DNA of 64,000 nucleotides from Corythucha ciliata (Eukaryota > Arthropoda > Insecta > Hemiptera > Tingidae): the NCBI GenBank assembly GCA_038030265.1, contig CM075943.1, forward strand, positions 31,310,001-31,374,000. Reading direction: 5' to 3'. A program made the position numbers and the translations under genes. Under the pieces are notes generated by a model. That model was not told the DNA's origin, did not search any database, and saw nothing but the letters and a program-made list of their open reading frames with translations. Below, in pieces: positions 54,466 to 64,000 of this stretch (the first letter of the stretch is position 1; every line of letters begins with the position of its first letter).

Positions 54466-55264
54466 AAATAAGTTTTTTTATTACACATATAAAAATTAGG
54501 TAATTGACTATGATGTCAGTACTTTTACGGAGCTTCTCTCTCTTTTTCATTGAAAGTAGCCAATACTTTGGTCTCCATAAGTTTTTCGGCCCGACCTGAT
54601 TAAAAAAACACGGGAGAAATGATGAATCCGAGAATTATGCGCCATTTATTAACTTACACTTATACACATAGTTTTGAATTTCCGTAGAGATCTTGAAAAC
54701 TTCGGAAATGTATTCACAAAGCTCCCAGTTTGTTACGGTCGCGGCAGATGATTTGAATCGGCCTTTCAAATTCCACCTGGGTCATTTATGATCTCTAATG
54801 GGACAAATATAAGTGTAATAAAACAATGTTTCAATGAAGTAATCGTTCGCAGATGAAATGTCTCACCTTTTTTATGGATTGAACGAAGAACTCGCCTCGA
54901 AGAAAGTAAACATGAGCCCGCACAAGCCACATGGATATAATAAACCAAAAAATAAACAAAAACGTATGTGAGAGGTTGATGAGTGAGAAAATATGCCGCC
55001 CCAATGCTTCAGAAATGTATGTAGTAGCATCGTGCAAGCTCTGGTACGTCACACAGGGGCTGAGGTAGGTAGTTATCCCCTCGAACCCTGTCCATACATA
55101 AAAATATAATATTTTATATATATTGCATTCACTTTTATGGTGAAAAAGGATGCCAATCGCGTTATCTAACCGAATTTCACAATAAAAACGCGTCAGAGAC
55201 CAAAATTTCTCATACGTGCACCTTCCTCATTCTTCTTGTTTTGCATTATCCCGAGTTGACTGCA
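54466..55264. other. No recognised gene
   Basis: Only short ORFs without domains, antisense to one another. An AT tract lies near 55104. Confidence 0.35.
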
Positions 55265-55879
55265 TTATATTTTGTTTTCACTTTCTTCACTTATTTTTAT
55301 GCGAAGAGCTTCCGATGTCGGTGAATCATCCCTCGACTCGACTGCTATTCTGAAGTTTTCATAAGAATCGTTCACTATAGAGCATCATGATCGTAAGTAA
55401 GTCTTCGTGGATTGTGACATTCATATCGTGTAATTTGTCGACCGCATCCACGAATTTTTCGAGGTGCTCTTTTACGTCTTCGTCTTCGCGCATACGCGAA
55501 AGTACTAATTGTTTTAGGAGAGTAGCTTTTCTATAGCTGGTCCGGTTGATTGATAAATCATTTTGAGCTTTAGCCACGCCTCATTTGAAGAATGGCAGAG
55601 TGTAATGTGTTTTAATTCTGACGGGGACAACGTTAGAATAAGATCAGCCTACGCGTCTTGGACCTCAGATTCCCATCTGCAGTTTCAATGGTTTCTCTCT
55701 TTGACGGATCTACAACTGGCTTCTTATTTTTATCATTCACATAGTCTTCCCAAGTTCTGTTTTTTTGTTTTGTTTTTTGTTTTTTTGTTTTTTTTGTTTG
55801 TTCGAAATAAAGCTTCTACTTGAATTACCCAAGTGTCGTAATTATCTTTTCCGAGCGATTCGATTTTAAGGTTGTTCAT
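55265..55879 (-). pseudogene. Ty1/copia-type gag remnant
   Basis: From the ATG at 55879 the minus strand reads MNNLKIESLGKDNYDTWVIQ and VEALFRTNK, then a Lys/Asn run produced by an A-rich expansion (55755-55805), WEDYVNDKNKKPVV, LILTLSPSELKHITLCHSSN, EAWLKLKMIYQS, then the helical segment KATLLKQLVLSRMREDEDVK, VDKLHDMNVTIHEDLLTIMM, and after a frameshift near 55365 DSYENFRIAVESRDDSPTSE. This is the copia gag polypeptide order (L.G.NY..W, EAW..L...Y, LP.SY...). At least three frame breaks. Neither pol nor LTRs are found on either side. Confidence 0.8.
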
Positions 55880-55986
55880 GTTTTCGCTGTTAAGTTACGC
55901 TGGAGCAACAGACAAAACATGATAATGAGAGACTATTATTATTTTCTTCAAAAAATAAGATCGAACAATCTGACATTAAAAACATT

Positions 55987-56216
55987 TAATTTGTTTTATT
56001 TTTGACCTTTTTCTGTCGGATTGCTGAACTTTTCTTCCACGACGTTGGTGGTATGCTAATACCACCACGGATGATTCCTAACGTCTTCTGTTCTTGCAAT
56101 TAAAACAAAAATTCAAAAGCCTCTACCAGAAGACGTTAGAAATCATCCTGACGAAACGACGTGGAAGAAAAGTTCAACAATCCGACAGAAAAAGGTCAAA
56201 AATAAAACAAATTAAT
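55987..56216. mobile_element. Palindromic element, ~100-bp arms
   Basis: AATTTGTTTTATTTTTGACC at about 55987 through CCACGACGTT is inverted at about 56147-56216. The inner pair AGGATGATT..CGTCTTCTG also matches (GGATGATTCCTAACGTC with GACGTTAGAAATCATCC). The centre is ~20 bp. It lies immediately upstream of the copia gag start on the minus strand. Confidence 0.7.
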
Positions 56217-56473
56217 AAAATCAAACCTTTCAAAAGAAAAAACACTTCGAAATTAAAAACATTTGTTTACACAAAGTTTCAACATTAGCATTCCATCATA
56301 GCCCATAGCCGTCTTATTTTGAAAATTAAAGGGTCCGCTAAGCTCATAATCCCACGTGATTATCGCTCAAATTCGACCATTTTTCTACGTTTTTTTCTGA
56401 TTCTAGCGTGCCTGCTGCCAGGAGGGTTCATATGTAAATACGGTTTGTAATAGACCATTCGAAAGGCCATCGA

Positions 56474-57799
56474 ATGGAGAAGTTTTCATCAATTTTGCCA
56501 CTCATGACCATAAAAGAGAAAGCCTTACACGTTAGATTGATTAACTGGTTGGAAAGGAATAAACTATTAAGTAAATGCCAGTTTGGATATAGAAGCAAAA
56601 AGACAACAATAGATGCTGTAATAGGTCTGACAGATCAGATTAGGAAGCGACTAGACAACAAGGAACACGTTTGTGCGGTCTTTGCTGATTTAACGAAGGC
56701 TTTTGATTTAGTAGATATAGACATTTTGTTGGGTAAGCTAGAGTTGTATGGAATAAGAGGAAATTCTAGGAACCTTGTTGAGAGCTATTTAACAGGACGA
56801 AAGCAATTTGTTGAAATGAATTTCAATGAAAAAAATAGATCGGATGATGCAGTGGTGAGTCGTGGCGTGCCACAGGGCTCGATCTTGGGGCCATTACTTT
56901 TTTTGATTTATATAAACGACTTGCCTGACTTTCTTCAACCGGCTGAGGTATTTCTGTATGCTGACGATTTGACAGTGCTGGCTTCTGGAAAGGATCCCCG
57001 GCTAGTAAATGAGTTCCTGACTAAAGTTATGGTTAGACTAAAAGAGTGGATGACTGCAAACAAACTAAAATTAAATATAGGTAAGACGAGTTCTATAATT
57101 TTTAACATAAGAAAAGAATCGAGGTGTGAATCTAACATTTTTGTGGGTAACGAATGTATAAGCACAGTAAATAGCATTAAATTCTTGGGATTAATTATTG
57201 ACGAACATCTGACCTGGAATGAACATCTGGCTTACGTGGAAAAGAAATTAAATAAAGCATATTATATGATTAGTAGGTTGAATAAAGTGTTAAGCACAAA
57301 GGATTTAATTAATATATATTACGGAATATTTCAGTCTCATCTATATGGCATTGAAGTGTGGGGGAATGCACTGGGTATTAAGCGTATTTTTAAATTACAG
57401 AAAAGGGTTATACGAACAATTTATAAACTTAGGAGGAACACATCTTGCAGAAGGTACTTCGTAAAATCAAATATTTGTACGGTAGTGTCGTTATACATAT
57501 TAAAGATTTTGAAGTATGTGCAAAAAAATTACCAAGCCTTTGAGAAACAAGGCGATTCTCACCAATATGGTACAAGGAACAAAAAAGTTTTAAAAATTAT
57601 GAAGCACACAACAAAGTTTTATGAGAAGAGTGTTGAATATGGGGGGAGTGCTCTATACAACCGTGTGAGAAAATTGCTAGAAGGAAAGGACCCTAAAAAA
57701 TTCAATAAAGAATTAAAAATGTGGCTGTGCTCCGTGCCTTATTACAGCATTGATGAGTTTTTGAGCAACCTAGAAGAACGAATAGGGCAGCGTACATAA
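56474..57799 (+). CDS. Reverse transcriptase (LINE ORF2, C-terminal 441 residues, open)
   Basis: RT would copy the LINE RNA at a nicked target. Residues 16-45 (ALHVRLINWLERNKLLSKCQ, FGYRSKKTT) are fingers; FADLTKAFD with catalytic D72 at 70-78; RGVPQGSILGPLLFLIYIND at 130-149; the catalytic YADD at 162-165; then LKLNIGKTSSIIF and KFLGLIIDEHLTW. The remainder is the thumb and a C-terminal extension with SHLYGIEVWG, HQYGTRNK and LYNRVRKLL. It is the only long undamaged TE ORF in the window, though its first ~12 residues look like non-homologous junction sequence and the 5' half is absent. Its frame integrity suggests a young insertion. Confidence 0.85.
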   Translation: MEKFSSILPLMTIKEKALHVRLINWLERNKLLSKCQFGYRSKKTTIDAVIGLTDQIRKRLDNKEHVCAVFADLTKAFDLVDIDILLGKLELYGIRGNSRNLVESYLTGRKQFVEMNFNEKNRSDDAVVSRGVPQGSILGPLLFLIYINDLPDFLQPAEVFLYADDLTVLASGKDPRLVNEFLTKVMVRLKEWMTANKLKLNIGKTSSIIFNIRKESRCESNIFVGNECISTVNSIKFLGLIIDEHLTWNEHLAYVEKKLNKAYYMISRLNKVLSTKDLINIYYGIFQSHLYGIEVWGNALGIKRIFKLQKRVIRTIYKLRRNTSCRRYFVKSNICTVVSLYILKILKYVQKNYQAFEKQGDSHQYGTRNKKVLKIMKHTTKFYEKSVEYGGSALYNRVRKLLEGKDPKKFNKELKMWLCSVPYYSIDEFLSNLEERIGQRT

Positions 57800-57839
57800 T
57801 AATATATTATACTTGTAACTCCAACTTTTATTATATTAC

Positions 57840-57843
57840 TGTA

Positions 57844-57888
<45 letters not shown>

Positions 57889-57975
57889 GTTATTATTATT
57901 GTTGGTTTGTTGTTGTTGTTGTTGTTGTTATTATTATTATTGTTTGCTGGTTTGTTTGTTTTCTTGTCATTATTG
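57840..57975 (+). repeat. (ATT)n and (TTG)n microsatellites
   Basis: About 18 ATT units (57845-57900) pass into TTG/GTT units (57900-57930) and further ATT units. They lie inside the LINE 3' UTR. Confidence 0.9.
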
Positions 57976-58170
57976 TTACTATTATTATTTTAAGTCTGTT
58001 TACATGTGCATATTTTTACCGATCACACTTTCTGACATGTTATCGAAGGTGCTTGCATACGAAATTGCCTGGAATTGTAACATATGACGCATTCAATCTC
58101 CAATTAACGTTTCACGTGCGGCGTGAAAATTGGATTTCTGAACGAAATAAATAAATCAAATCAAATCAAA

Positions 58171-58497
58171 CAGCTGACGTACGCCACCTTGAAATTCACC
58201 TGCTGTTTTTGGCATTTCATTTTTTCCTGCGTGCAGATTACAGGTCCAAACTAACTCCAAAAACCATTCTAATGGCATATTCGTGAAGGACATTTTCTGC
58301 TCTTTCCGAATCAATTATTAGTTTTTGTCTAAACTTGAATTGCGAGCTGTGAATCCGCGCTTTCTGCAAAAAGTCACGAAGAGCGTGAAAAACAGGAAAA
58401 TGTCGATATCTCGTAAGGTAACCACTTTCAACCATATGTTCATATGATATTGGTTATATTGGTATTATTGGTCAAGGTCCCTATAAACACACTTCCA
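58171..58497. other. No recognised gene
   Basis: Unassigned flank of the LINE. Words shared with the 36.9-kb element arms (CAGGAAAATG..GATATCTCGTAA near 58392) hint at a diverged arm. Confidence 0.35.
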
Positions 58498-58770
58498 TCG
58501 AATCGACGTTTTTTCGTTGATGAGGATAGTTCATAGTAGAATCGACGTCAATTTGCCTCGGTACCGTAATGTTGATATATCAGCCATGATACGATATCAG
58601 TGCAACGTTGAGCTATCGATGTGTTGTATTCGACGTAAAATATTCGTTGAAATCAACTCGATGCAAATACGTTGTTTCATCGATCAAGATGCGACATCGA
58701 TGTGACGTTGAAATGTAGGCGTGTTTTATTCTATACGTAGAATCGACATAGAATCTACGTTGAAGTCACT
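58498..58770. repeat. ATCGAC/ACGTTGA word-rich segment
   Basis: ATCGACGT, TCGATG, CAACGTTGA and ACGTTGAA words recur more than ten times on both strands. It has the look of a decayed element with multiple subterminal binding words; termini are not resolved. Confidence 0.4.
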
Positions 58771-58787
58771 AACTATTGTTCGACAGC

Positions 58788-59090
58788 TGTAGCCTGTCAG
58801 AAAAAGTACATTTCATTTATGCGACCGCATCTACTCAAACTTAAACATAATTTTAAATGGAATCAATAAATTTTAAATACAATTTAGGCCGTGGTAAAAA
58901 CCCCACACCCCTGGTTTCCGTTAAACAAATCGTGGCATAATTGCACCAACTACTCGACATTTCTTAAAAACATTGCTAAAAATAGATCCTTGATTGATTT
59001 TAATGTTTTATGCGAGAAATGGTCTTGTAGAAGAACCCTCTTCAAGAACATCCAAATTTTGAAAAATAATGTGCAAGTTCCCTATACTAT
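58788..59090. repeat. Two dispersed-repeat blocks
   Basis: 58788-58895 matches 21845-21960 (CGACAGCxGxAGCCTGTC ... TTTAGGCCGTGGT). 58968-59090 matches 25868-25975 (CTTGATTGATTTTAATGTTT ... TTTTGAAAAATAATGTGCAA GTTCCC). The adjacency suggests one composite element. Confidence 0.6.
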
Positions 59091-60083
59091 ATTGAGCTTC
59101 CTAAAACTAATGTTTTTTAGATTACGTAAATTGCCAGATCGGTTACAATAGCTCAAAGTGTTAGTGGTACTGGCGATTGTAGCTAAGGGATACGATGTCT
59201 GGCGGCGTTTCAGAGCAACATTGAGTCCGGTACTCCAAGTGATTTGTTGTTGTCGTTTGACAACAAACTACAACAAAGTTTTCTTCAATGAGGAAGTTCA
59301 TGTATCAAAAATGTTGGCCAGTGACACTTTTTTACTGTGAACGTCGGCTAAATTATCCAACGGTGACGAGGAGGCCTCGATATTGTACCTTTGGCATCAC
59401 CGAATCAAGAAAACAAGACGGTTATGCGGGTGCGCAGTACACCCGTACAGAAACTTTCACTATGCTTCACGATGCTTTGCTTTCCAGATATCAGTGAAAA
59501 TCCGAAAAATGGGACCTTCTTTGTGCTCCCCCCACTCGGGCTCACCTCCTAGGGGTAGGGACTTTTAGTATGCTTACCTCCTAACTAGTCCAAACACGGT
59601 TCCGGAGTCAAAATATCTGCTTTCGCTCATTCCCTCTAGACCACCTTTTTGAACACTCGTTTACTGGACTATTAAGAGAATTTTAACTTAAGAAGCGACT
59701 ATGAATACGGGACTAAGGTCTGGATGCTTAAATCATTAATTAGCAAGCGTAGTAATTCTACTACACCCGGCTGGGATAAAAGTCTGGTGTGTAGTAGATC
59801 TACTTCGCCCAGCCTGCAGAAGACGCTGGTTTTTTCTAGCCGGCCGGTGCTAAAGACGTATTTGGTGATCAGCACCGAGAGTGTTAACTTCTTCGACCCC
59901 TTAATTGCATGGGGAGAGAGGTAGGACATTAATGGAAGCACTGTTGAAGGTTCATGTCATTAATATTTCTTCGAAAAAAAATTACGCCCGTTTTAATTTG
60001 CGGGTACGCTTTTGAGACGTGTAGGTACCAATTCATGGTTAACAGTGATAAAGAGTGATAGTATGATAACGGAAGTTGCTCCA
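59091..60083. other. No recognised gene
   Basis: Overlapping short ORFs on both strands (for example 59699-59941) without domains. Confidence 0.35.
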
Positions 60084-60225
60084 GGGGGCCTATTCTCTAA
60101 CAAAAAAGCATTGTGTTTTTCATAGCAATATGTCTATTTCATTAATTTGTTCGAACATATCAATGAAATTTATTTACATATTGCTATGAAAAACACATTG
60201 CTGTTTTGTCAGAGAATAGGCCCCC
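60084..60225. mobile_element. 142-bp palindromic MITE (GGGGGCCTATTCTCT), intact
   Basis: GGGGGCCTATTCTCTAACA at 60084 is inverted as GACAGAGAATAGGCCCCC ending at 60225. GTTTTTCATAGCAATATG is exactly paired with CATATTGCTATGAAAAAC. Partial copies are at 3088-3826 and 41163. Confidence 0.8.
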
Positions 60226-61530
60226 AGGAGAGGCGGTGAAGATTGGCATCGTTTGTAGTCCGTGAACTTGTGAATAGGACTGCTGATACTTGAAGTTGAG
60301 GTTTTCCGTTACGGGAGGTTTCCTGATAGTTATTATCTTGTTGTGGTTTGTCTGAATTAGATTTTTATTGACAAGTCGTAACAGCTATACTGATCGCTTC
60401 TTATGAACCAGGGTAGTAAGCTACTAAAGGGGAGATAGAGTAACAAGCTACTAAAGGAGAGCTTTCTGGAGAGGGGCGAGGAAAACTCGTTTACATTAGG
60501 CTACTACAACGCGCTACTGCTATACTCCGTCAAGAAGAACATGAACCCGCGGGCAGCGTTCTCTCATTCGATTTTTTGCAACTTATCTTCCCTCTACTTT
60601 CATTGCCGAATTGGTTGTCCCCATAGAGCTAAAAATGAATGGAGAAAGCTTGGGTTTGAAATGTGTTGGCCGTAGTTGTAGTAAGGCACTAGAGACACGA
60701 GTACGGCGGACCGCCATATTTGGTCCCTTCGAGCTCCGGGAACCTTATCGTTTTCTATGTGTATCACTGGACTTGATTCGAGTAGTTTTGTTTATTCAGA
60801 TTAAAACGTGTTTTTTTCTTATTTTAGACGGAATACAAATAGGTATTTTAAAATTCGTCGGTTTATACGTTTGCTCATAGACAGAATATCAGCCTCTCTA
60901 ACAATGAATTCCTGGACTGAAACCGAGCGAAAGCGAAGGTATGTTGTAGTCACAAGCACAACACTCAATGAGCTATAATATTGTGTTGTAATTTTGAGGT
61001 CTCTGAGCCTACGACCGAAGATTTAAGTGCTGCCGCACATCAAGAAGTAATTAAAAGAAAACGACTGAAGATTGAAAATCGCCAACTCGCCTTCAACCTC
61101 TTGCAATTATCCTGCATTAAGAGACGATGGGTTCAGTACCCTGAGCACCAAAAGCCAGATGGGTAGCATCTCAATTGGCTTGCTTCTCAATTTTCAGATT
61201 TTGGAAAATATGATTTGTTGGCGAGTCCCTCATCGAAGAATTTTAATGTGCGTCAGCTGTGCTGTTTGGAAGCTATGCTTTCTAATATTTTTTTTTTTTT
61301 TTTGTGACAAGACTATTCGATAGGGGCCAAGGGACTCTATTTCTGCCATGATTAATCCTGTGATGTGAACTAGAAATGATAGTAAGAATTTATTTCTTAA
61401 AATTGCACTGCCCCTGAGGCTGTCCTTTTCTTTGAACTCAATCCTCTCCAGAAACATATTCAAGCCCGGTCCACTCCTGAGGGCTCTTTGCTCGTGTGGA
61501 CGAGAAAGGAAAATAGATGTGTCGCCGTGT
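60226..61530. other. No recognised gene
   Basis: TAGTAAGCTACTAAAGG-like words repeat near 60413-60450. Short ORFs lack domains. A T17 run at about 61290. Confidence 0.35.
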
Positions 61531-61701
61531 TTACCGGACCTTATAGAGGAAAAACTGGGGCTCCTTGTGAGAACTTGTACACATGTCTCTACGGCAATTT
61601 ATGAGCCATTTCTTTCTTCTTTCCACGTCAGAAGGGAAATTGAACAGCCGAACACCGTGAATAGTCTTGTTATGACAATTAACTGCCGAACAAATCAACA
61701 T
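61531..61701 (-). pseudogene. THAP-type zinc-finger fragment
   Basis: From an internal ATG at 61701 the minus strand reads MLICSAVNCHNKT, VRLFNFPSDVERRKKWLINC and RRDMCTSSHKEP before a stop near 61531. The C-x4-C spacing, the F.FP.D..R...W block and the RRD are the first half of a THAP DNA-binding domain. The C..H half (normally S.ICS.HF) is not found, so this is either exon 1 of a split gene or a decayed copy. THAP domains occur both in host chromatin factors and in P-element-type transposases; no transposase follows here. Confidence 0.55.
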
Positions 61702-62545
61702 GTTTCTTTTGAAGAAGAAACCGACAATAGAAAAATGAAGTGCGCCGAAGTTAACGCTCCGAGCCGTTAACCAAAAGGAATAACGGGAATGGAAGTTTTG
61801 AAAAAAAAAACTGTTGAAACACGGGAAAATTAGAAAGAATAAACAAAAGAAAGGCAAAAACATGGGATAAAACTCAGCACTCAACCACAACTCGAAGGCA
61901 AATGATACGACAGATACTAAAAGGGGAAAAATTGGAGGGACCAAATATATGGCCGTCCGCTGTTCCTGTACTTGAAGGTTCTCTATAGTCGGATCGGCGA
62001 AAGAATGTGCATGAGTAGTGGGAGGCCATAAGCCCGCATTTTCCCTCTCTTAACGTGGTCTCTACTTCTCCTCTTATTATCAAGCAACTGCAACCAATAA
62101 CAGAGAGTTTTACCGATAAAATTGGAGATGCTCCTCTCAGGTGATGGTGTGGTAGCGGTAAGTCATGTGGGTTTAGGTCAAAGGACTCTCAAGTTTCACT
62201 GCAAACTTAGGGGTTTTCAATCAAGATTTTTTCTGTCGGTGATGATAGCGTGTCTCCAAATCGCGGTGGATTGCAGTAGATGTGTTGTCGCTCCATTTTA
62301 ATAAATTCGTCGGAATAACTGTGTTTCAATAAATATCCATTAAAACGTAGGTAGTTAGGTATATATTACAATCTCAAATATCAAGTAGATTCTCATGTTT
62401 TGGTTTTTCATCAACGGTGGTAAGGTAAAACGTAGGAATACTTCTTGTTGTACTCAATTCCCATTCCAGGATTGCTGTTAGTTGTGAGCGATTTTTTTCC
62501 ACAATGTTCAAGCGACAAAAAGGATTTGAACTATTTTGAGTCCTG
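61702..62545. other. No recognised gene
   Basis: The region upstream of the THAP ATG could hold its promoter or 5' UTR, but I see no diagnostic element. Confidence 0.3.
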
Positions 62546-63200
62546 GTGGGGGGGGGGGGTGTTCCAAATTTTTTTGTTGACGGTACTTTAAGGTACGTTG
62601 GATGAAGTATCAAATAGCACCAAATTGATTCTTTGTTCCTCCCATAGATGGCGAATGCGACGCTCTCCGTGTGTGCGTGGCTCAAACTTTATGGAACTGC
62701 AAGGGTGAGGGGTGGGTGTTCCAAAGTTTTTTGTTGACGGTACTTGAAGGTACTTTGGATGAGGTGTCGAATGGCACCAAATTAATTCTTTGTACCTCTC
62801 ACAGATGGCGAATATGACGCTCTACGTGTGGGCGTGGCTTAAACTTAATTGAACTGCAGGGGTGGGGGTTGAGTGTTCCGAAGTTTTTTGTTGACGGTAC
62901 TTTGATCAAACTGTTGAATGGTACTATTTTGGCACTTTGTACCTGTCATGCCAGAATTTCATAAAGTTGTTCTGCGCTTTTCCTCCCCTTTTTTTGGGCA
63001 GTTCCTGGGTGTTCCAAAATGATGTTTTGACGGTACAATGGGGTACACAGTCCATTAGTCATGAATTATGGTGTTTCATGAAATTTTACCACCCTGCAAA
63101 CTTTTCCATTAACTTGTACTGCAAAATTTAATTTCGGAAAACCAGGCAAATATTGCGTTCCAAACGGTTCCGGTGGCGGTACAATACGGTACAAGCAAAG
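62546..63200 (+). repeat. Five-unit degenerate tandem array, ~136-157-bp period
   Basis: Each unit starts GTGTTCCAAA..(T)TTTTGTTGACGGTAC; the GTTCC word starts at 62561, 62718, 62875, 63011 and 63157. Units 1-2 share ATGGCGAATRYGACGCTC, GTGTGxGCGTGGCT and AACTGCA. Units 3-5 are progressively diverged and shorter. The Ts and Gs before each unit expand into homopolymers. Confidence 0.85.
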
Positions 63201-63263
63201 TCCCAACCGAATCTTTTTTGTTTTTGAAAATACATCATGGTCGCAGAACAAGTTAATGGACCT

Positions 63264-63674
63264 CTTTTAATGTTAGGGGTGGCCATTTTCGAGAGAATTG
63301 TTCCTTCTTCGTGACCACTAGTGCAGCTTAAAGTTTGGAATTCAGGAAATGTTTAATTTTTGTAGACAAGTGAACCACTACTAGTGCATACTAAATCACG
63401 TCGAAGGACAACCCAAATTTCAGGAAAACTTCGTTGAAGTGTCCTCTTTAAAATAAGTTATCACAGCTTTTTCATTTAATTTCGACAAATCTTCAGAAAT
63501 AGGCCGTTGTTCCTAAGAAATGAAGTTTTTCCACTACAAAACCGTAAGTTTCGACTTGTGTCTAATGTAAGATTGGGATGGTTCTGATGACGTGTTCTAT
63601 GTTTTTACTCGCAATACATCATTCAAAGCTCAACAGTACTAACGAACGTGGAAGTTGATTGGGTTGGACCCACC
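63264..63674 (-). repeat. 411-bp inverted repeat, right copy
   Basis: Exact reverse complement of 52363-52773 in my base-by-base comparison. Its outer end (63674) abuts the broken edge of an R1-like RT fragment; its inner end abuts the last unit of the tandem array flank. Confidence 0.9.
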
Positions 63675-64000
63675 CAGAGCAGGTAAATGTTTCGCGGGAT
63701 GGAAGCCGCGCGGATCTCGGCAAGTAGAGCTGGCCACCAGACGGCATTGAAGGCGCCGACTACGTCATAGCAGACCACGGCGGTGATACGGTGGGGCGCG
63801 TCTTCAATTTGGCCACGAAGGTTGAGGATGGCGTGTTCAGTTGACCGTCCGAGGATTCCTCCAAATTACCATCGGTGGCAGTGGTCGTAGACGGTGGGTG
63901 GGAGTCGATTGACTAAGAGCTTTTCGAAAGCTTTGGCCTCCACAGAGAGCAGGGTGATGGGCCGATAGCTGGACGGGTCGGCTCTATCGCGTTCAGTATC
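63675..64000 (-). pseudogene. R1-like reverse transcriptase fragment, cut by window edge
   Basis: The minus strand reads SSYRPITLLSVEAKAFEKLL, then after a stop (near 63868) GGILGRSTEHAILNLRGQIE, ITAVVCYDVVGAFNAVWWPA and LLAEIRAASIPRNIYLLW. RPI.LL, the DV.GAF..VWW motif A and PRN.Y.L are R1-clade RT features. The frame stops being RT-like exactly where the 411-bp repeat begins. It continues beyond 64000 toward its N-terminus. The stop shows it is a pseudogene copy; R1 proper sits in rDNA, but no rDNA is seen here. Confidence 0.75.

Larger units (their letters stand above)
56455..58170 (+). mobile_element. 5'-truncated non-LTR retrotransposon (CR1/jockey-group)
   Basis: The plus strand carries an uninterrupted RT ORF (56474-57799), a 3' UTR containing long (ATT)n and (TTG)n microsatellites (57840-57975), and a short tandem 3' tail AAATAAATAAATC(AAATC)n at 58145-58170. 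LINEs of the CR1/L2/Kiri type end in such short tandem tails rather than poly(A). The endonuclease and RT motifs 0-1 are missing, consistent with 5' truncation at insertion. Confidence 0.8.

Noticed and set aside
56140..56160. CTGACGAAACGACG as a hammerhead core
   Set aside because: There is no room for stem II between CTGA and GAAAC. The motif is a chance part of the palindromic element arms.
63675..64000. R1 insertion in rDNA
   Set aside because: No 28S sequence is recognisable in the window, and the fragment is truncated by another repeat.

Overview
The window is eukaryotic, animal genomic DNA that is almost entirely repetitive. It is AT-rich by eye, with long homopolymer runs (A, T, C, G) and microsatellites. 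Every coding region I recognise is a retrotransposon, a DNA transposase, a THAP zinc-finger fragment, or nothing known. The jockey-, R1-, gypsy/mag- and copia-type elements, the TA-flanked mariner/Tc1 relatives and the dense MITEs fit an arthropod, most likely an insect. I cannot name a species. I see no convincing host gene, no operons, no CRISPR and no rRNA.

Layout. 0-13 kb: palindromic MITEs, several nested in each other (3.1-3.8 kb, 10.6-11.1 kb), and a 1.45-kb element with ~600-bp inverted arms (452-1904). Two hairpins at 11.97-12.15 and 12.41-12.70 kb each carry a hammerhead-ribozyme-like core in the loop. 13-16.1 kb: a MITE split by another element, then a long-TIR element (14.54-16.10 kb) holding a decayed conserved ORF of unknown function. 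16.35-20.25 kb: a nearly full-length, frameshifted jockey-type LINE on the minus strand. 20.3-26.1 kb: MITE and foldback debris. 26.97-30.67 kb: a mag-like Ty3/gypsy remnant on the minus strand with its integrase core deleted and two MITEs inside it. 31-36.5 kb: hairpins, a TAA-flanked Harbinger-like MITE and adjoining palindromes. 36.92-38.70 kb: a TA-flanked element with ~590-bp arms around a mariner transposase remnant.

38.7-64 kb: a LINE RT scrap (39.3 kb); a piggyBac-like element (41.41-42.83 kb); a 3-kb Tc1/IS630-type transposon (42.85-45.87 kb) whose ruined transposase still keeps a 62-bp GT-AG intron; a pogo-like motif array; TTAA-flanked and other MITEs; and a truncated MULE (50.06-51.24 kb) with a tRNA-like gene directly downstream. 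Two exactly matching 411-bp inverted copies (52363-52773 and 63264-63674) bracket 10.5 kb that contains a 307-bp-period dimer, an 8-bp-TSD MITE, a copia gag remnant, a 3' LINE with an intact RT ORF, a THAP fragment and a 5-unit tandem array. An R1-like RT fragment runs off the right edge.

Functionally this looks like heterochromatin-like or intergenic transposon sediment. The one long undamaged coding region is the RT half of the LINE at 56474-57799. Feature ends are read by eye and are approximate unless a TSD is stated.
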